Positions 20,049 to 29,910 of a stretch of 64,000 nucleotides of DNA are shown here, one piece after another. The notes under the pieces were generated by a model, which did not search any database, was not told where the DNA came from, and was given only the letters and a program-made list of their open reading frames with translations. Within the stretch, counting starts at the first letter, position 1; each line of letters begins with the position of its first letter. The translations under genes and the position numbers were made by a program. The stretch is taken from assembly GCA_004331795.1 (NCBI GenBank), contig SJSR01000001.1:62001-126000 (forward strand), written 5' to 3'. The stretch comes from Erythrobacteraceae bacterium CFH 75059 (GTDB taxonomy: Bacteria; Pseudomonadota; Alphaproteobacteria; Sphingomonadales; Sphingomonadaceae).

Positions 20049-20644
20049 TGCACCCGGATGCGACCTATGCGGATCTTGACGAACCGCGCGCACTCGCCAC
20101 GGCGGACCGCATCGGCTTCGCGCAGATCATCACCGTGGTGAACGGCAGCCCTGCCCTAGCCTATGCTCCGGCCGTGCGCACAGACGCGCGGACGTTCTGC
20201 TTCCACCTGGCGCGCGCGAACCGCGTCGCCCCGCACCTCGCCGGCACGCGCGCGGTGCTGAGCTTCCTCGGTCCCCACGGCTACATCACGCCGGCCTGGT
20301 ATCATGATCGTGGCGGAAGCGTTCCGACCTGGAACTACATCGCCGTCGAACTGGAAGGCACCGTGCGGTTGGTGCCGGAGCCGGACCTGCTGCAACACAT
20401 CGACGCTCTGGCGCAGCGCCACGAGCCGCAGATGAGCGGCACGCCGTGGGTCCGATCACGCGTGGATCCGGACCGCATCGCCCGGATGGTCCGCGGCATC
20501 GCCGGCTTCGCCCTTGCGGTCGACCAGGTCCGCGCCACGCGCAAGCTGGGTCAGGACAGGTCCGCGCGGGACCGGGCCGGCGTTGTGCTCGGGCTGGAGG
20601 CCGCCGGCAATCCCGGCTTGGCGGCTGAAATGCGACACCCGTGA
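20048..20644 (+). CDS. PaiB-like FMN-binding protein
   Basis: 198 residues matching the PaiB/negative transcriptional regulator family, a split-barrel flavin-reductase fold. Recognisable segments are TADRIGFAQIITV, FHLARANRVAPHL, VLSFLGPHGYITPAWY, SVPTWNYIAVELEG, and near the end IAGFALAVDQVRATRKLGQ. Family members bind FMN or haem breakdown products, and some repress sporulation or protease genes; the role here is unknown. The ATG overlaps the preceding stop (TGATG). Confidence 0.85.
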   Translation: MHPDATYADLDEPRALATADRIGFAQIITVVNGSPALAYAPAVRTDARTFCFHLARANRVAPHLAGTRAVLSFLGPHGYITPAWYHDRGGSVPTWNYIAVELEGTVRLVPEPDLLQHIDALAQRHEPQMSGTPWVRSRVDPDRIARMVRGIAGFALAVDQVRATRKLGQDRSARDRAGVVLGLEAAGNPGLAAEMRHP

Positions 20645-21297
20645 TCCGGCTGGCTGTCTTTGACTGTGACGGCACGCTGGTCGATGGCGAGGCCATGGTG
20701 TGTCAGGCCATGCGGGCTGCCTTCGCCGGGGAGGCGCTCGCCCCGCCCGCCGATGCCGCGGTCCGCCAGGTCGTCGGCCTCAGCCTTCCGCTGGCGATTG
20801 CGCGTCTTGCGCCCGACCAGACTGCGGCACGGCGCAGCCGTCTCGCCGAGCGGTATCGCTCCGCCTTTGCGGCCACGCGTGACGGGACGGCGCATCAGGA
20901 ACCGCTGTACCCGGGGATCGAGGATCTGGTGCGGGATCTGCGGAACAGCGGCTGGACCCTCGGCATCGCGACAGGCAAGAGCAGCCGCGGTGCCGCAGCC
21001 ACCCTTGCGGCGCATGGCCTTGCGGGCAGCTTCGCCACGGTCCAGACGGCCGACCATCACCCATCCAAGCCCCATCCGTCCATGCTGTTCGCCGCCATGG
21101 CGGACGCAGGCGCGGAGCCGTCGAACACGGTGATGATCGGCGACACCGTGTTCGACATGCACATGGCGGTGTCGGCCGGCGCCCGTGCCGTCGGCGTTGC
21201 ATGGGGCTACCACACGCGTGCAGACCTGCTCGCCGCCGGCGCAACCGCCGTTGCCGACAGAGCGCAAGATTTGGGAGCCTTGCTTGCCGCCTTCTGA
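20641..21297 (+). CDS. HAD-superfamily phosphatase (phosphoglycolate phosphatase-like)
   Basis: 218 residues with the four HAD motifs: VFDCDGTLVDG (nucleophile Asp and acid/base Asp), GIATGKSSRG, the lysine in HHPSKPHP, and MIGDTVFDMHMA. The alpha-helical cap lies between motifs I and II (subclass IA), as in Gph-type phosphatases and beta-phosphoglucomutases. The substrate cannot be assigned. It starts with GTG overlapping the previous stop (GTGA), so it is coupled to the PaiB-like gene. Confidence 0.88.
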   Translation: MIRLAVFDCDGTLVDGEAMVCQAMRAAFAGEALAPPADAAVRQVVGLSLPLAIARLAPDQTAARRSRLAERYRSAFAATRDGTAHQEPLYPGIEDLVRDLRNSGWTLGIATGKSSRGAAATLAAHGLAGSFATVQTADHHPSKPHPSMLFAAMADAGAEPSNTVMIGDTVFDMHMAVSAGARAVGVAWGYHTRADLLAAGATAVADRAQDLGALLAAF

Positions 21298-21493
21298 CCA
21301 TCAGGCCCGCCGTCGCTGGGCGGTGATGCAGCTTGTCCGCATGGTGGCCGTCGCGGCGGCCCTGTTCGGGGTCTACGCGCTGGCCGAGCGGGGTCTTGCC
21401 CGCCCCGACCTCGGCGCGCCGCTCCTCCTGCTCGGCGCGGCCGGCTTTTTCGCCGGGCCGGCCCTGCTGGCGAAACGGTGGAGGAGCCGGTGA
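21284..21493 (+). CDS. Small two-segment membrane protein
   Basis: 69 residues with two hydrophobic helices (MVAVAAALFGVYALAE and GAPLLLLGAAGFFAGPALLA) and the conserved-looking tail LLAKRWRSR. The start is uncertain. A TTG at 21284 has GGGAG seven bases before it and overlaps the HAD gene; an ATG at 21326 would drop 14 residues. Similar small proteins precede the ATP12 chaperone gene in sphingomonads, suggesting linked expression. No function is known to me. Confidence 0.6.
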   Translation: MPPSDHQARRRWAVMQLVRMVAVAAALFGVYALAERGLARPDLGAPLLLLGAAGFFAGPALLAKRWRSR

Positions 21494-22212
21494 AGCGGTT
21501 CTACCGCGATGCGACCGTGGAAAAAGTGGACGGCGGGTTCGCCGTCGCGCTCGACGGCCGCGTGCTGCGTACCCAGCGCGAGCGGCGGATCCAGTGCCTG
21601 CCCAGCAGGGCCAGCGCCGAGCTTCTGGCTGAGGAATGGGCGCGCCAGGGCGACACGATCGATCCGTCCGACTTTCCGCTGCGCGCGCTGGCCGATTTCG
21701 CCTTGGAGGAAATCGCCCACGCCCCCGAAGCGGCGACCGGCCGCATCCTGCGGTTCGGAGAGACCGACACGCTGTGCTATCGCGCCCATCCGGATGAACC
21801 GCTCCATGTGCGCCAGATCGCTGTCTGGGATCCGCTGCTCGCCGACCTCGAACGCCGCCTCTGCGTCCGCTTCAGACGGATCGGCGGCGTAAGCTACCGG
21901 CCGCAGCATCCCGAAACGCTGCACGCTCTGCACGACGTCCTCACGCCGCTTCATCCCGTGGTTCTGGCCGCCGCCGAGCAGATGGCGAGCCTTTCGGCCT
22001 CGCTGGTGATCACCCTTCTCGCGACCTTGCCCGGCGCGGACGAAGACGCCTTGTGGAGCGCGGCCACGCTTGAAGAGGAGTGGCAGGCCGAGCAATGGGG
22101 CCGCGAAACGACGGCGGAGGAGCGGCGCAGGCGCCGGCGCGCCGAGTTCGCCACCGCCCGCCGGTTCGCCCTCGCCGCGCTGGATGGAGAGCGGATCCTG
22201 CCAGGCTCATGA
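21490..22212 (+). CDS. ATP12-family F1-ATPase assembly chaperone
   Basis: 240 residues of the Atp12 family, which holds the alpha subunit of F1 during ATP-synthase assembly. Motifs include KRFYRDATVEKVDGGFAVAL, DGRVLRTQ, AEEWARQGDTIDPSDFPLRA, FGETDTLCYRA and, near the end, ATLEEEWQAEQWGRE. I start at GTG 21490, whose GTGA overlaps the upstream stop, because the family begins at K-R-F-Y. A GTG at 21478 is also possible. It is the last gene of the six-gene run beginning at crcB. Confidence 0.9.
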   Translation: MKRFYRDATVEKVDGGFAVALDGRVLRTQRERRIQCLPSRASAELLAEEWARQGDTIDPSDFPLRALADFALEEIAHAPEAATGRILRFGETDTLCYRAHPDEPLHVRQIAVWDPLLADLERRLCVRFRRIGGVSYRPQHPETLHALHDVLTPLHPVVLAAAEQMASLSASLVITLLATLPGADEDALWSAATLEEEWQAEQWGRETTAEERRRRRRAEFATARRFALAALDGERILPGS

Positions 22213-22290
22213 CGCCGCGCTTGGGCGGCGCGCTCACCACACGTGTCCCTCAGCGCCGCCGAGCCTTCCGGGAACGAGCGGCCGCATGGG

Positions 22291-22512
22291 TCATGTTTTG
22301 CTCAGTTCGGAACCAAGCTTGAGCACCCTGTCTCCGTCATCCTGCTTGATGAGATAGGCAGGGTTATCTTTTGACCCGTGACGCGTGATCTTGCTGCCCT
22401 TGATGGTGCGGCTGACGTCGCGCTCGAACCGCTCCACGATCTTGCCCTCGGCCGTGCCGCCGCCCCAGTGCCACGTCACCGTGTCACCCTTGGAGAAGCG
22501 GTTGTCGGCCAC
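22291..22512 (-). CDS. DUF2945 / HVA1 TUDOR-like small protein
   Basis: 73 residues, GTG start at 22512, beginning MADNRFSKGDTVTWHWGGG. The pattern KGDxVxW...G...GKIVERF...RTIKGSKITRHGSKDNPAYLIKQ...VLKLGSEL is that of the small hypervirulence-associated/TUDOR-like DUF2945 family. The biological role is unsettled. The longer in-frame extension upstream is low-complexity shadow of the neighbouring gene. It lies 10 bases after the next gene on the same strand. Confidence 0.75.
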   Translation of the reverse strand: MADNRFSKGDTVTWHWGGGTAEGKIVERFERDVSRTIKGSKITRHGSKDNPAYLIKQDDGDRVLKLGSELSKT

Positions 22513-22522
22513 GCCGCCTGCC

Positions 22523-22861
22523 TCAGTTCCGGTTGGCCGGGTTCGGCATGGTGGTGGTGGTGTTGGCGTCGGCGGCGCCCGGCTGGTTCTGCAGGGTGCG
22601 GGCCGAACCTTCGTCGCCGAGCAGCACACCGTCCGTGCTGCTGCTTCCGCCGGCGCGGTCCTCCGCGGCGCGGATGCGCTGATCGACGGTGGCCGCACCC
22701 TCGATTTCATCCTGGGTCGAGGCGCCGATGATCCACACCGACAGCAGCAGGATGGCCGCGATCGCCGTCCCGAAGATCAGCACCCATCGCGCCACATTGT
22801 TCTTTGAACCCGCCGATGCCTCGACATCGCGGATGTGAATTTCCTCGTCCGGACTCGCCAT
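22523..22861 (-). CDS. Membrane-anchored hypothetical protein
   Basis: 112 residues. A short acidic cytoplasmic head (MASPDEEIHIRDVEASAGSK) is followed by one membrane helix (ARWVLIFGTAIAAILLLSVWIIGA). The outer tail is polar and Ala/Asn/Thr-rich (...DANTTTTMPNPANRN) and probably disordered. The head-helix-tail plan fits a small inner-membrane protein with a periplasmic tail. I recognise no family. It could be cotranscribed with the DUF2945 gene that follows. Confidence 0.6.
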   Translation of the reverse strand: MASPDEEIHIRDVEASAGSKNNVARWVLIFGTAIAAILLLSVWIIGASTQDEIEGAATVDQRIRAAEDRAGGSSSTDGVLLGDEGSARTLQNQPGAADANTTTTMPNPANRN

Positions 22862-22973
22862 TGCTGCTTTCCTTGATGCGGTCCTGCGGCGGACCTTCGC
22901 CCCCTTGGTGACGTCGCAACGGACCACCGCCCGCCGGGTTCCAGCAGGCGCTTCTGTGGATGGCCCGCCCGGA

Positions 22974-23825
22974 TCAGTCGCGCAGCAGTTCGTTGATGGC
23001 GGTCTTGCTCCGCGTCTGTGCATCGACCGTCTTGACGATCACCGCGCAGTAGAGCCGCGGATCGCCCGTCCCCCCACCTTCGCGCGCCGAGGGCGCGCTG
23101 CCGGGAACGACGACGGAATAGGGCGGCACCTCGCCGCGGTACTCGCGCCCGCTCTGCCGGTCGATGATGCGGGTGGAGGCGCCCAGATAGACTCCCATCG
23201 ACAGCACCGCACCCTCTCCGACACGAACCCCTTCGGCGACCTCGCTGCGCGCGCCGATGAACGCCCCGTCGCCGATGATCACCGGCTCTGCCTGCAGCGG
23301 CTCGAGCACGCCGCCGATCCCCGCACCGCCGGAGATGTGGACGTTGCGCCCGATCTGGGCGCATGACCCGACGGTGGCCCAGGTGTCGACCATCGTCCCC
23401 TCGCCGACATGGGCGCCGATGTTGACGAAGGACGGCATCAGCACGGTTCCGCGCCCGATGAAGGCGCCGCGCCGCACGACGGCGCCGGGCACTGCGCGGA
23501 TGCCGGCATCGCGGAAGCGCCCCTCGTCCCAGCCGGCAAACTTCAGCGGCACCTTGTCGAACCACGGCCCGGGCACGCCGTCGGTGTCGCCGTCGCTCCT
23601 CATCACCCGGTTGTCGTTGAGCCGGAACGACAGCAGCACAGCTTTCTTCAGCCACTGGTTGACCGTCCACCCGCCGTGGGAATCGGGCGAGGCGACGCGC
23701 GCGTCGCCGCTGTCGAGCAGGTCCAGCGCGGCGTTGACGGCCGCCGTGATCTCGCCGTCGCCCGGACCGAGTTCGCCGCGGCGCTCCCATGCCGCCTCGA
23801 TCCGGTGCTGCAGATCCCCGACCAT
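22974..23825 (-). CDS. dapD: 2,3,4,5-tetrahydropyridine-2,6-dicarboxylate N-succinyltransferase
   Basis: 283 residues. DapD transfers succinate from succinyl-CoA to tetrahydrodipicolinate in the diaminopimelate/lysine pathway, feeding peptidoglycan. The C-terminal half is a left-handed beta helix of hexapeptide repeats ([56 protein letters not shown]). The N-terminal helical part has [19 protein letters not shown] start at [16 protein letters not shown], preceded by a purine-rich AAAGGGGGAAAGG. The 112-base gap after it separates it from the next gene. Confidence 0.95.
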   Translation of the reverse strand: MVGDLQHRIEAAWERRGELGPGDGEITAAVNAALDLLDSGDARVASPDSHGGWTVNQWLKKAVLLSFRLNDNRVMRSDGDTDGVPGPWFDKVPLKFAGWDEGRFRDAGIRAVPGAVVRRGAFIGRGTVLMPSFVNIGAHVGEGTMVDTWATVGSCAQIGRNVHISGGAGIGGVLEPLQAEPVIIGDGAFIGARSEVAEGVRVGEGAVLSMGVYLGASTRIIDRQSGREYRGEVPPYSVVVPGSAPSAREGGGTGDPRLYCAVIVKTVDAQTRSKTAINELLRD

Positions 23826-23995
23826 CGCTGCCTTTCCCCCTTTCGTGGTGTGTCGATGCTTGGCCGTAGGCGCGCCGCTTTCCTCCTGCAAGCCGCCGTC
23901 GCACACCCCACCCTGCGGCGCACCCGGCCGCGCCTTTAAGCGCCTGTTAACGGCTTGGGACCGAGTGACAGAGGAGAACACGCGCAGGATAGCAG

Positions 23996-26380
23996 ATGGA
24001 ACATCGGGGAATGGGGATCAGGTGCGGCGTGGGCTTGAGACTTGTTCTCGCCGGAACGGCGGCGCTGGCGCTGTCGGCGTGCGGCGGCAGCGGCGGAAGC
24101 CGCGTCAACCCGGCCCCGCCTCCCCCCACCGGCGGGCCGGCGCCCGCTCCGTCGCCAAGTCCCTCACCGACGCCGAACTTCGACACCGCGGAAGTGCGCC
24201 GCTCTGACGGACCGCAGTTCCACAATGCCGTGACGGCATGGCGCAGCAACATCACCGGGCGCGGGCAGACGATCGCCATTGTCGACACCGGCATCGACCA
24301 GACCAACCCGGAATTCACCGGCCGGATCTCCGCCGCTTCGCGCGATGTGGCGGGCAACGCAAGCGTGCAGGCGGAAAACGATCACGGCACCAATGTCGCC
24401 CTCGTGGCCGCGGCGGCGCTGAACAACACCGGTGTTGTCGGCATTGCGCACCAGGCCACGATCATGGCGCTGCGCGCCGATCGTCCGGGCACCTGCGCCC
24501 GCCGTTCGGACGGCTCGCTGGAAGGATGTCAGTTCTTCGACAGCGACATCGCCCGCGGCGTCGATGCGGCGGTGGCGGCGGGAGCCCGCGTCATCAATCT
24601 CAGCCTCGGCGGCGGCACGCCGACGGTCACGCTTCGCAACGCCATCAACCGCGCGGCGCAGGCAGGCGTGGTCATCGTGGTGGCGGCGGGCAATGGCGGG
24701 AACGCAACCGGCGCGGATGCCAATCCGGCCGAGCCGGATCCCTTCGCCTCCGGCATCCTGACCGCCGGCGGTGCCAATGTCATCATCACCGGCTCGGTCG
24801 ATGAGAACGGGGCTTTCTCCAGCTTCAGCAACCGCGCCGGCTCGCGCGCGCCATCCTTCCTGTCGGCACAGGGGCAGGGCATCTGCTGCGTGTACGAAAA
24901 CGGCGACATCCGGGTCACGACCGAGGCCGATGGCCGCCGCTTCGTCACCGTGTTTTCGGGGACGAGCTTCGCCGCGCCGCAGGTGTCGGGCGCGGTGGCC
25001 TTGCTGGCGCAGGCGTTTCCGAACCTGACCGGCGCGGATATCGTGCGCATCCTCCTCGACAGCGCCCGGGATGCCGGGGCCGCCGGTGTCGACGAGGTGT
25101 ACGGACGCGGCATCCTCGACATCGCCCGCGCCTTCGCGCCGCGCGGGGCGACGAGCCTCGCCGGCTCCGACACGCGGCTCGCCCTCGGCGACAGCACCGG
25201 GGTCGCCTCGCCGGCGATGGGCGATGCGCTTGCCCGCGGCGCGCTGAACAGCGTGCTGACGGATGGGTATCGTCGCGCCTACGCCATCGATCTCAGCCGC
25301 GGCATGACCGCCGCCGCGCCGGCGCAGCGGCTGCACGCGGCGGTCGGGCAGCACGGCCGCTCCCTGGGCGGCTCCGAGGGGCCGCTGGCGCTGGCAGTGT
25401 CGATCGGGGCGCCCGGCGAGGCTCATGGTCCGTCCGTGGCGCCGATGCCGCTGCCGCTCGCGCTCACGGCTCAGGAAGCCGCCGGCGCCCGCGTGCTTGC
25501 GGCCACCGCGGCGGCGCGGCTGTCCCGCTCCACCACGCTGGGCCTCGCGGTGGAGGGCAGCGCCGACGCGCTTGTCCGCCATCTCGACGGCCGCGCGCCC
25601 ATGCCGTTCCGGATGGTCGGGGAGAGCGGCAGCGACAGCGGCTTTGCCCGCACGGACACGGTTGCCGTGGCGCTGCGCAAGGACGTCGGTCCGTGGGCGT
25701 GGACAGCCAGCGCGGCGAGCGGAGACGCGTATCTCGGCGGTTACCGACATGGCTGGGACACTCTGTCGCAGCGGCGGGAGCGCCGCCCGGCCACGACCCT
25801 GGCACTGGCGCTCGACGGCACGGTCGGCCTCGTCGACCTGTCCGGGTCGCTGACCTGGCTGAGCGAGCGCGAGACGGTGCTCGGCGGCTACTTTCACCCG
25901 GCGCTCGGTGTTGCAGGCGCGAACACCGTCTTTGCCGATGCGCGGCTGGCCTTTGCTCCGGCGCGCGGATGGACCCTCGCGGCGGCAACGCGCCACGGGT
26001 TCACGGGCACGGGATCGCCCGCCGGCGGCGCCGGCGCGATCAGGAGCCGCGCGCTCACGCTCGACCTTGTGCGGACAGGCGTGCTCCAGACGCACGACAT
26101 GCTCGGCCTGCGCCTGTCACAGCCGCTGCGGGTCACGTCGGGCGGCCTCGATCTGCTGCTGCCGGTCGACTACGACTACGCCGCTGCCGCTCCGGTGCTG
26201 GGGTCGCGGCGCCTGCCGCTGGTGCCGCGCGGACGCGAACTGGCGGGCGAACTGTCGTGGGCCGGCACGCTGTGGCACGGACAGGCAGGCGCCAGCCTGT
26301 TCTACCGTCGCCAGCCCGGCCATGTCGCCGCCGCTCCGGATGATGCCGGGCTGCTCCTGAGCTGGAGCCGCTCCTTCTAG
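23996..26380 (+). CDS. Secreted subtilisin-like (S8) serine protease, predicted lipoprotein with C-terminal beta-rich domain
   Basis: 794 residues. The signal peptide ends at lipobox LSAC (Cys29), followed by a flexible Pro/Gly/Ser linker to about 60. The S8 catalytic domain has Asp97 (IVDTGID), His130 (ENDHGTNVA), oxyanion Asn233 (AAGNGG) and Ser324 (SGTSFAAP). From about 400 the sequence is beta-rich and ends SWSRSF, a terminal aromatic typical of outer-membrane barrels, so it may be an autotransporter-like or surface-anchored protease. An alternative start is ATG 24011. Its stop overlaps that of the opposing kinase gene at CTAG 26377-26380. Confidence 0.82.
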   Translation: MEHRGMGIRCGVGLRLVLAGTAALALSACGGSGGSRVNPAPPPPTGGPAPAPSPSPSPTPNFDTAEVRRSDGPQFHNAVTAWRSNITGRGQTIAIVDTGIDQTNPEFTGRISAASRDVAGNASVQAENDHGTNVALVAAAALNNTGVVGIAHQATIMALRADRPGTCARRSDGSLEGCQFFDSDIARGVDAAVAAGARVINLSLGGGTPTVTLRNAINRAAQAGVVIVVAAGNGGNATGADANPAEPDPFASGILTAGGANVIITGSVDENGAFSSFSNRAGSRAPSFLSAQGQGICCVYENGDIRVTTEADGRRFVTVFSGTSFAAPQVSGAVALLAQAFPNLTGADIVRILLDSARDAGAAGVDEVYGRGILDIARAFAPRGATSLAGSDTRLALGDSTGVASPAMGDALARGALNSVLTDGYRRAYAIDLSRGMTAAAPAQRLHAAVGQHGRSLGGSEGPLALAVSIGAPGEAHGPSVAPMPLPLALTAQEAAGARVLAATAAARLSRSTTLGLAVEGSADALVRHLDGRAPMPFRMVGESGSDSGFARTDTVAVALRKDVGPWAWTASAASGDAYLGGYRHGWDTLSQRRERRPATTLALALDGTVGLVDLSGSLTWLSERETVLGGYFHPALGVAGANTVFADARLAFAPARGWTLAAATRHGFTGTGSPAGGAGAIRSRALTLDLVRTGVLQTHDMLGLRLSQPLRVTSGGLDLLLPVDYDYAAAAPVLGSRRLPLVPRGRELAGELSWAGTLWHGQAGASLFYRRQPGHVAAAPDDAGLLLSWSRSF

Positions 26381-27447
26381 GGCAGGCCGGCGCGGCGCGC
26401 AAACAGATAGGCGGTGTGGACCAGCGGCCCGACGCGTTCGGACATCTGGCGCGCATGCGCCGACGACGCGGTGCCATCGATCACGCGCTTCTTGATCCCC
26501 TGCATGATCCCCGCCAGCCGGAACAGGTTGTAGGCGAAATACCAGTCCATCGGCGGCACCGGATAACCGGTCCGCGCGACATAGCGGTCGACCGCCTCCT
26601 CCATGGTCGGGATGCCGAGCGCTGCATGGTCCAGCCCACCGATCCCGGCCCTTCCGTCGGGCGGGTTCACCCAGTTGAGCATGAGGTAGGCGAAGTCGGC
26701 CACCGGATCGCCGAGGGTGGACAGCTCCCAGTCGAGAACCGCCGCCACGCGCGGCGCATCGGGAGCGAACAGAAGATTGTCGAGGCGGTAGTCGCCATGC
26801 ACGATCCCACTGGCGTGCTGCGGCGGCACCGTCTGCGGCAGCCATTCGATCAGCCGGTCCATCTCCGGCAGCGTTTCGGTTTCCGACAAACGGTACTGGG
26901 TCGACCAGCGGGCGATCTGCCGCGCGCAGTAGTCTTCCGAGCGGCCGTAGTCGGCGAGACCGATCGGGTCGGCATCCGTCAGATGGAGATCGGCCAGCGT
27001 GTCGATCATGGCATGGTAGAGCGCGCGTCGTTCATCGGCGGACGCGCGGGGCATCGCCCCGTTCCACAGGCTGCGTCCGTCGACGAGCTCCATGACGAAG
27101 AACTTCGATCCGATCACCGTCGCATCTTCACACAGACCGAACATGCGCGGGACGGGAAAACCCGTCCGGCCCAGCGCCGTCATCACCCTGTATTCGCGAT
27201 CGACCGCATGCGCGCTCGGCAGGAGCTTGCCGAAGGGCTGTCGGCGCAGCACGTAGCTGCGCCCCGGCGTGTCGATGCGGTAGGTCGGGTTGGACTGGCC
27301 GCCCTTGAACTTGGCGAGCGCGACGGGTCCGGCGAACCCTTCCACGTGGTCGCGCAGCCATGCCGTCAGCGCGGCCTCGTCCAGTCGGTCGCGCTCGGGC
27401 ACGTCGATGATGCCGACCATCTCCTGTTCGTAGTCGATCCCCGCCAT
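26377..27447 (-). CDS. Aminoglycoside-phosphotransferase-fold kinase, ACAD10/11- or LvaA-like
   Basis: 356-residue kinase of the APH/choline-kinase fold. The nucleotide-binding part includes FKGGQSNPTYRIDT and YVLRRQPFGKLLPSAH. The catalytic loop is IVHGDYRLDNLLF and the metal site is AVLDWELSTLGDPVADFAY. This subgroup equals the N-terminal half of human ACAD10/ACAD11 and the bacterial LvaA kinase, which phosphorylate 4-hydroxyacyl-CoAs. The ACAD11-like dehydrogenase two genes upstream supports that role (inference). Its ATG overlaps the alcohol-dehydrogenase stop by one base (TGATG). Confidence 0.85.
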   Translation of the reverse strand: MAGIDYEQEMVGIIDVPERDRLDEAALTAWLRDHVEGFAGPVALAKFKGGQSNPTYRIDTPGRSYVLRRQPFGKLLPSAHAVDREYRVMTALGRTGFPVPRMFGLCEDATVIGSKFFVMELVDGRSLWNGAMPRASADERRALYHAMIDTLADLHLTDADPIGLADYGRSEDYCARQIARWSTQYRLSETETLPEMDRLIEWLPQTVPPQHASGIVHGDYRLDNLLFAPDAPRVAAVLDWELSTLGDPVADFAYLMLNWVNPPDGRAGIGGLDHAALGIPTMEEAVDRYVARTGYPVPPMDWYFAYNLFRLAGIMQGIKKRVIDGTASSAHARQMSERVGPLVHTAYLFARRAGLP

Positions 27448-28532
27448 CAGCCGAACACCACCACCGAACGGGCCTGATGACCCGCGCGCAGCCGGTCGAA
27501 ACCCTCGTTCACCTGCGCGAGCGGGATCCGCTCGGCGACGAGGGTGTCGAGGTCGAGCAGTCCGCGCATGTAGAAGTCGACCAGCCGCGGCAGGTCCACC
27601 GGAAAGCGGTTCATGCCCATGATGGCGCCCTGAAGCCGCTTGCCGCTGAGCAGATCCATCGCGGACAGCCCCACCTTGCAGTCGAGCGGCATCATGCCGA
27701 GGATGGTTGCCGTTCCTCCACGGCGCAGCGCCTTGACCGCAAGGGCCGCCGACTCCGGCCGGCCGACCGCCTCGATGGCATGGTCGACGCCGCCCTTGGT
27801 GAGCGCCACGATCTCCTCTGCGGCCGTCGGGGAGAGGGCATCCACTGTGTCAGTTGCCCCCAGCACCTCGGCCAGCGCCCGCTTCTCAGGCTGCGGATCG
27901 GCAGCCACGATCCGCCCCGCTCCCGCGATCCTCGCCGCGTTGATGGCGGCGAGCCCGACCCCGCCGCAGCCGATGACCGCCACCGTCTCGCCCGGAACCA
28001 GCCGCGCGGCGTTGAACACCGCCCCGGCGCCGGTCGTCACCGCGCAGCCGATCACGGCCGCCCGGTCGAGCGGCATGTCCCGGTCGATGGCGACGCAGGC
28101 GTGTTCGTGCACGAGCATCGTTTCCGCCAGCGCCGACAGGTTGAGCATCTGGTGCACCGGACCGTCGCCCCGGCGAAGGCGCGGCGGCTGCTGAGGCGAA
28201 CGCCGCGTCTCGCCGCCAAGACACAGTGCCATGCGGCCCGTCACGCAGAATTCGCAATGTCCGCAGAAAGCCGACAGGCAGGTGACGACGTGATCGCCGG
28301 CCTTCACGGTCCGCACCTCCGAACCGACCTCGAGGACCACGCCCGCCGCCTCGTGGCCCGGCACGCACGGCAGGGCATGGGGATAGGCGCCGTCGATGAA
28401 GTGCAGGTCCGAATGGCACAGGCCGCAGGCCGCGGTGCGGATCAGCACCTCCCGCGGACCCGGCTTGTCGACTGTCAGCGTGTCGAGGACAAGCGGCTCC
28501 CCCGTCCGCTCCAGAACCGCCGCCCGGCTCAT
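27447..28532 (-). CDS. Zinc-dependent alcohol dehydrogenase (MDR family)
   Basis: 361 residues. The catalytic zinc ligands are Cys in [13 protein letters not shown] and His/Glu in PGHEAAGVV. The structural zinc site is C-x2-C-x2-C-x7-C in the stretch [12 protein letters not shown] to CLGG. The NAD-binding fold has [20 protein letters not shown]. It should oxidise an alcohol, possibly a hydroxyacyl or S-hydroxymethyl thiol intermediate; the substrate is unknown. It lies between an ACAD11-like dehydrogenase and the kinase, overlapping both (ATGA upstream, TGATG downstream), so the three are one translational unit. Confidence 0.9.
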   Translation of the reverse strand: MSRAAVLERTGEPLVLDTLTVDKPGPREVLIRTAACGLCHSDLHFIDGAYPHALPCVPGHEAAGVVLEVGSEVRTVKAGDHVVTCLSAFCGHCEFCVTGRMALCLGGETRRSPQQPPRLRRGDGPVHQMLNLSALAETMLVHEHACVAIDRDMPLDRAAVIGCAVTTGAGAVFNAARLVPGETVAVIGCGGVGLAAINAARIAGAGRIVAADPQPEKRALAEVLGATDTVDALSPTAAEEIVALTKGGVDHAIEAVGRPESAALAVKALRRGGTATILGMMPLDCKVGLSAMDLLSGKRLQGAIMGMNRFPVDLPRLVDFYMRGLLDLDTLVAERIPLAQVNEGFDRLRAGHQARSVVVFG

Positions 28533-29848
28533 GCGGCGCTCGCGCCCGCGCTGCCGCCGCCGCTGCCGGCCGCAAGGCCCGCACCGACACCGTCATTGCC
28601 GTCCGGTCGGGCCGCGTGGCGGGCGAACTCGATCCGCGCAATGGCCCGCGCGTGCACTTCGTCCGGCCCGTCGGCGAGCCGCAGCGTGCGCTGGTGGGCA
28701 TAGGCGCGCGCGAGGCCGAAATCATCGGAGACACCCCCGCCGCCATGCGCCTGAATGGCATCGTCGATGATCCTGAGCGCCATCACCGGCGCCTGCACCT
28801 TGATCATCGCGATTTCCTGCGCGGCCGCCTTGTTGCCGACCTTGTCCATCATGTCGGCCGCTTTCAGGCACAGGAGCCGGGTCATCTCGATGTCGATGCG
28901 CGCCCTGGCGACCCGCTCTTCCCACACGGAATGCTTGTAGATCGGCTTCCCGAAAGCCTCGCGCGATTGCAGCCGGCGGCACATCTTCTCCAGCGCCTCT
29001 TCCGCGACCCCGATCGTCCGCATGCAGTGGTGGATGCGTCCCGGCCCCAGACGGCCCTGCGCGATCTCGAACCCGCGCCCCTCGCCCAGCAGCATGTTCT
29101 CGGCCGGGATCCGCACGTCCCTGAGCTCGATTTCCATGTGCCCATGCGGGGCGTCGTCATAGCCGAACACGGGCAGATGGCGCAGCACGGTCACGCCCGG
29201 CGCGTCCAGCGGCATCAGCACCATCGACTGCTGCGCATGGCGGCTGGCGCTGGTGTCGGTCTTGCCCATGAGGATGGCGATCTTGCAGCGCGGGTCGCCG
29301 GCTCCGCTCGACCACCACTTGCGGCCGTTGATGACGTATTCGTCGCCGTCCCGCTCGATGCGGCACTCGATGTTGGTCGCATCGGATGAGGCGACCTGAG
29401 GCTCGGTCATGAGGAAGGCGGAGCGGATCTCGCCGTTCATCAGCGGACGCAGCCACTTCTCCTTCTGCTCGGCCGTTCCGTAGCGGTGCAGCACTTCCAT
29501 GTTGCCGGTGTCGGGCGCCGAGCAGTTGAACACTTCGCTGGCGAAGCCGATCCGGCCCATCTCTTCGGCGCACAAGGCATATTCGAGATTGGTCAGCCCC
29601 GGCCCGTCGAACTCGAAGCTGTCGTCGACATGCTGGTGGCCGGCGTTGCGCGGCGGCATGAACAGGTTCCAGATGCCCTGCCGCCGTGCCTCCTTCTTCA
29701 GATCCTCGACGACCTGGATGACCTTCCACCGTTCGCCCGCGCGGTCCTGCTCGTCATAGACGGGCACGGCGGGACGGACGTGCCGGGTGATGAAGTCGCG
29801 CACGCGCCCCTGCCAGTGTTGCTGCCGCTCGGTGGGGTGGAAATCCAT
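28529..29848 (-). CDS. Acyl-CoA dehydrogenase, ACAD10/11 type
   Basis: 439-residue FAD-dependent acyl-CoA dehydrogenase. Several segments match the ACAD domain of human ACAD10/ACAD11 rather than straight-chain enzymes: [64 protein letters not shown] and [16 protein letters not shown]. In that family (with LvaC in Pseudomonas) the enzyme removes phosphate from a 4-phosphoacyl-CoA made by the partner kinase. The gene begins at [12 protein letters not shown]; upstream in-frame sequence is shadow of the transporter gene. The tail is Gly/Ala-rich. Confidence 0.88.
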   Translation of the reverse strand: MDFHPTERQQHWQGRVRDFITRHVRPAVPVYDEQDRAGERWKVIQVVEDLKKEARRQGIWNLFMPPRNAGHQHVDDSFEFDGPGLTNLEYALCAEEMGRIGFASEVFNCSAPDTGNMEVLHRYGTAEQKEKWLRPLMNGEIRSAFLMTEPQVASSDATNIECRIERDGDEYVINGRKWWSSGAGDPRCKIAILMGKTDTSASRHAQQSMVLMPLDAPGVTVLRHLPVFGYDDAPHGHMEIELRDVRIPAENMLLGEGRGFEIAQGRLGPGRIHHCMRTIGVAEEALEKMCRRLQSREAFGKPIYKHSVWEERVARARIDIEMTRLLCLKAADMMDKVGNKAAAQEIAMIKVQAPVMALRIIDDAIQAHGGGGVSDDFGLARAYAHQRTLRLADGPDEVHARAIARIEFARHAARPDGNDGVGAGLAAGSGGGSAGASAA

Positions 29849-29910
29849 GGCTGTGCGTCCTCTCTGTTGTGGGCACGGGATGCCGTGTCCGCGCGCCGGG
29901 CGCAACCCGC

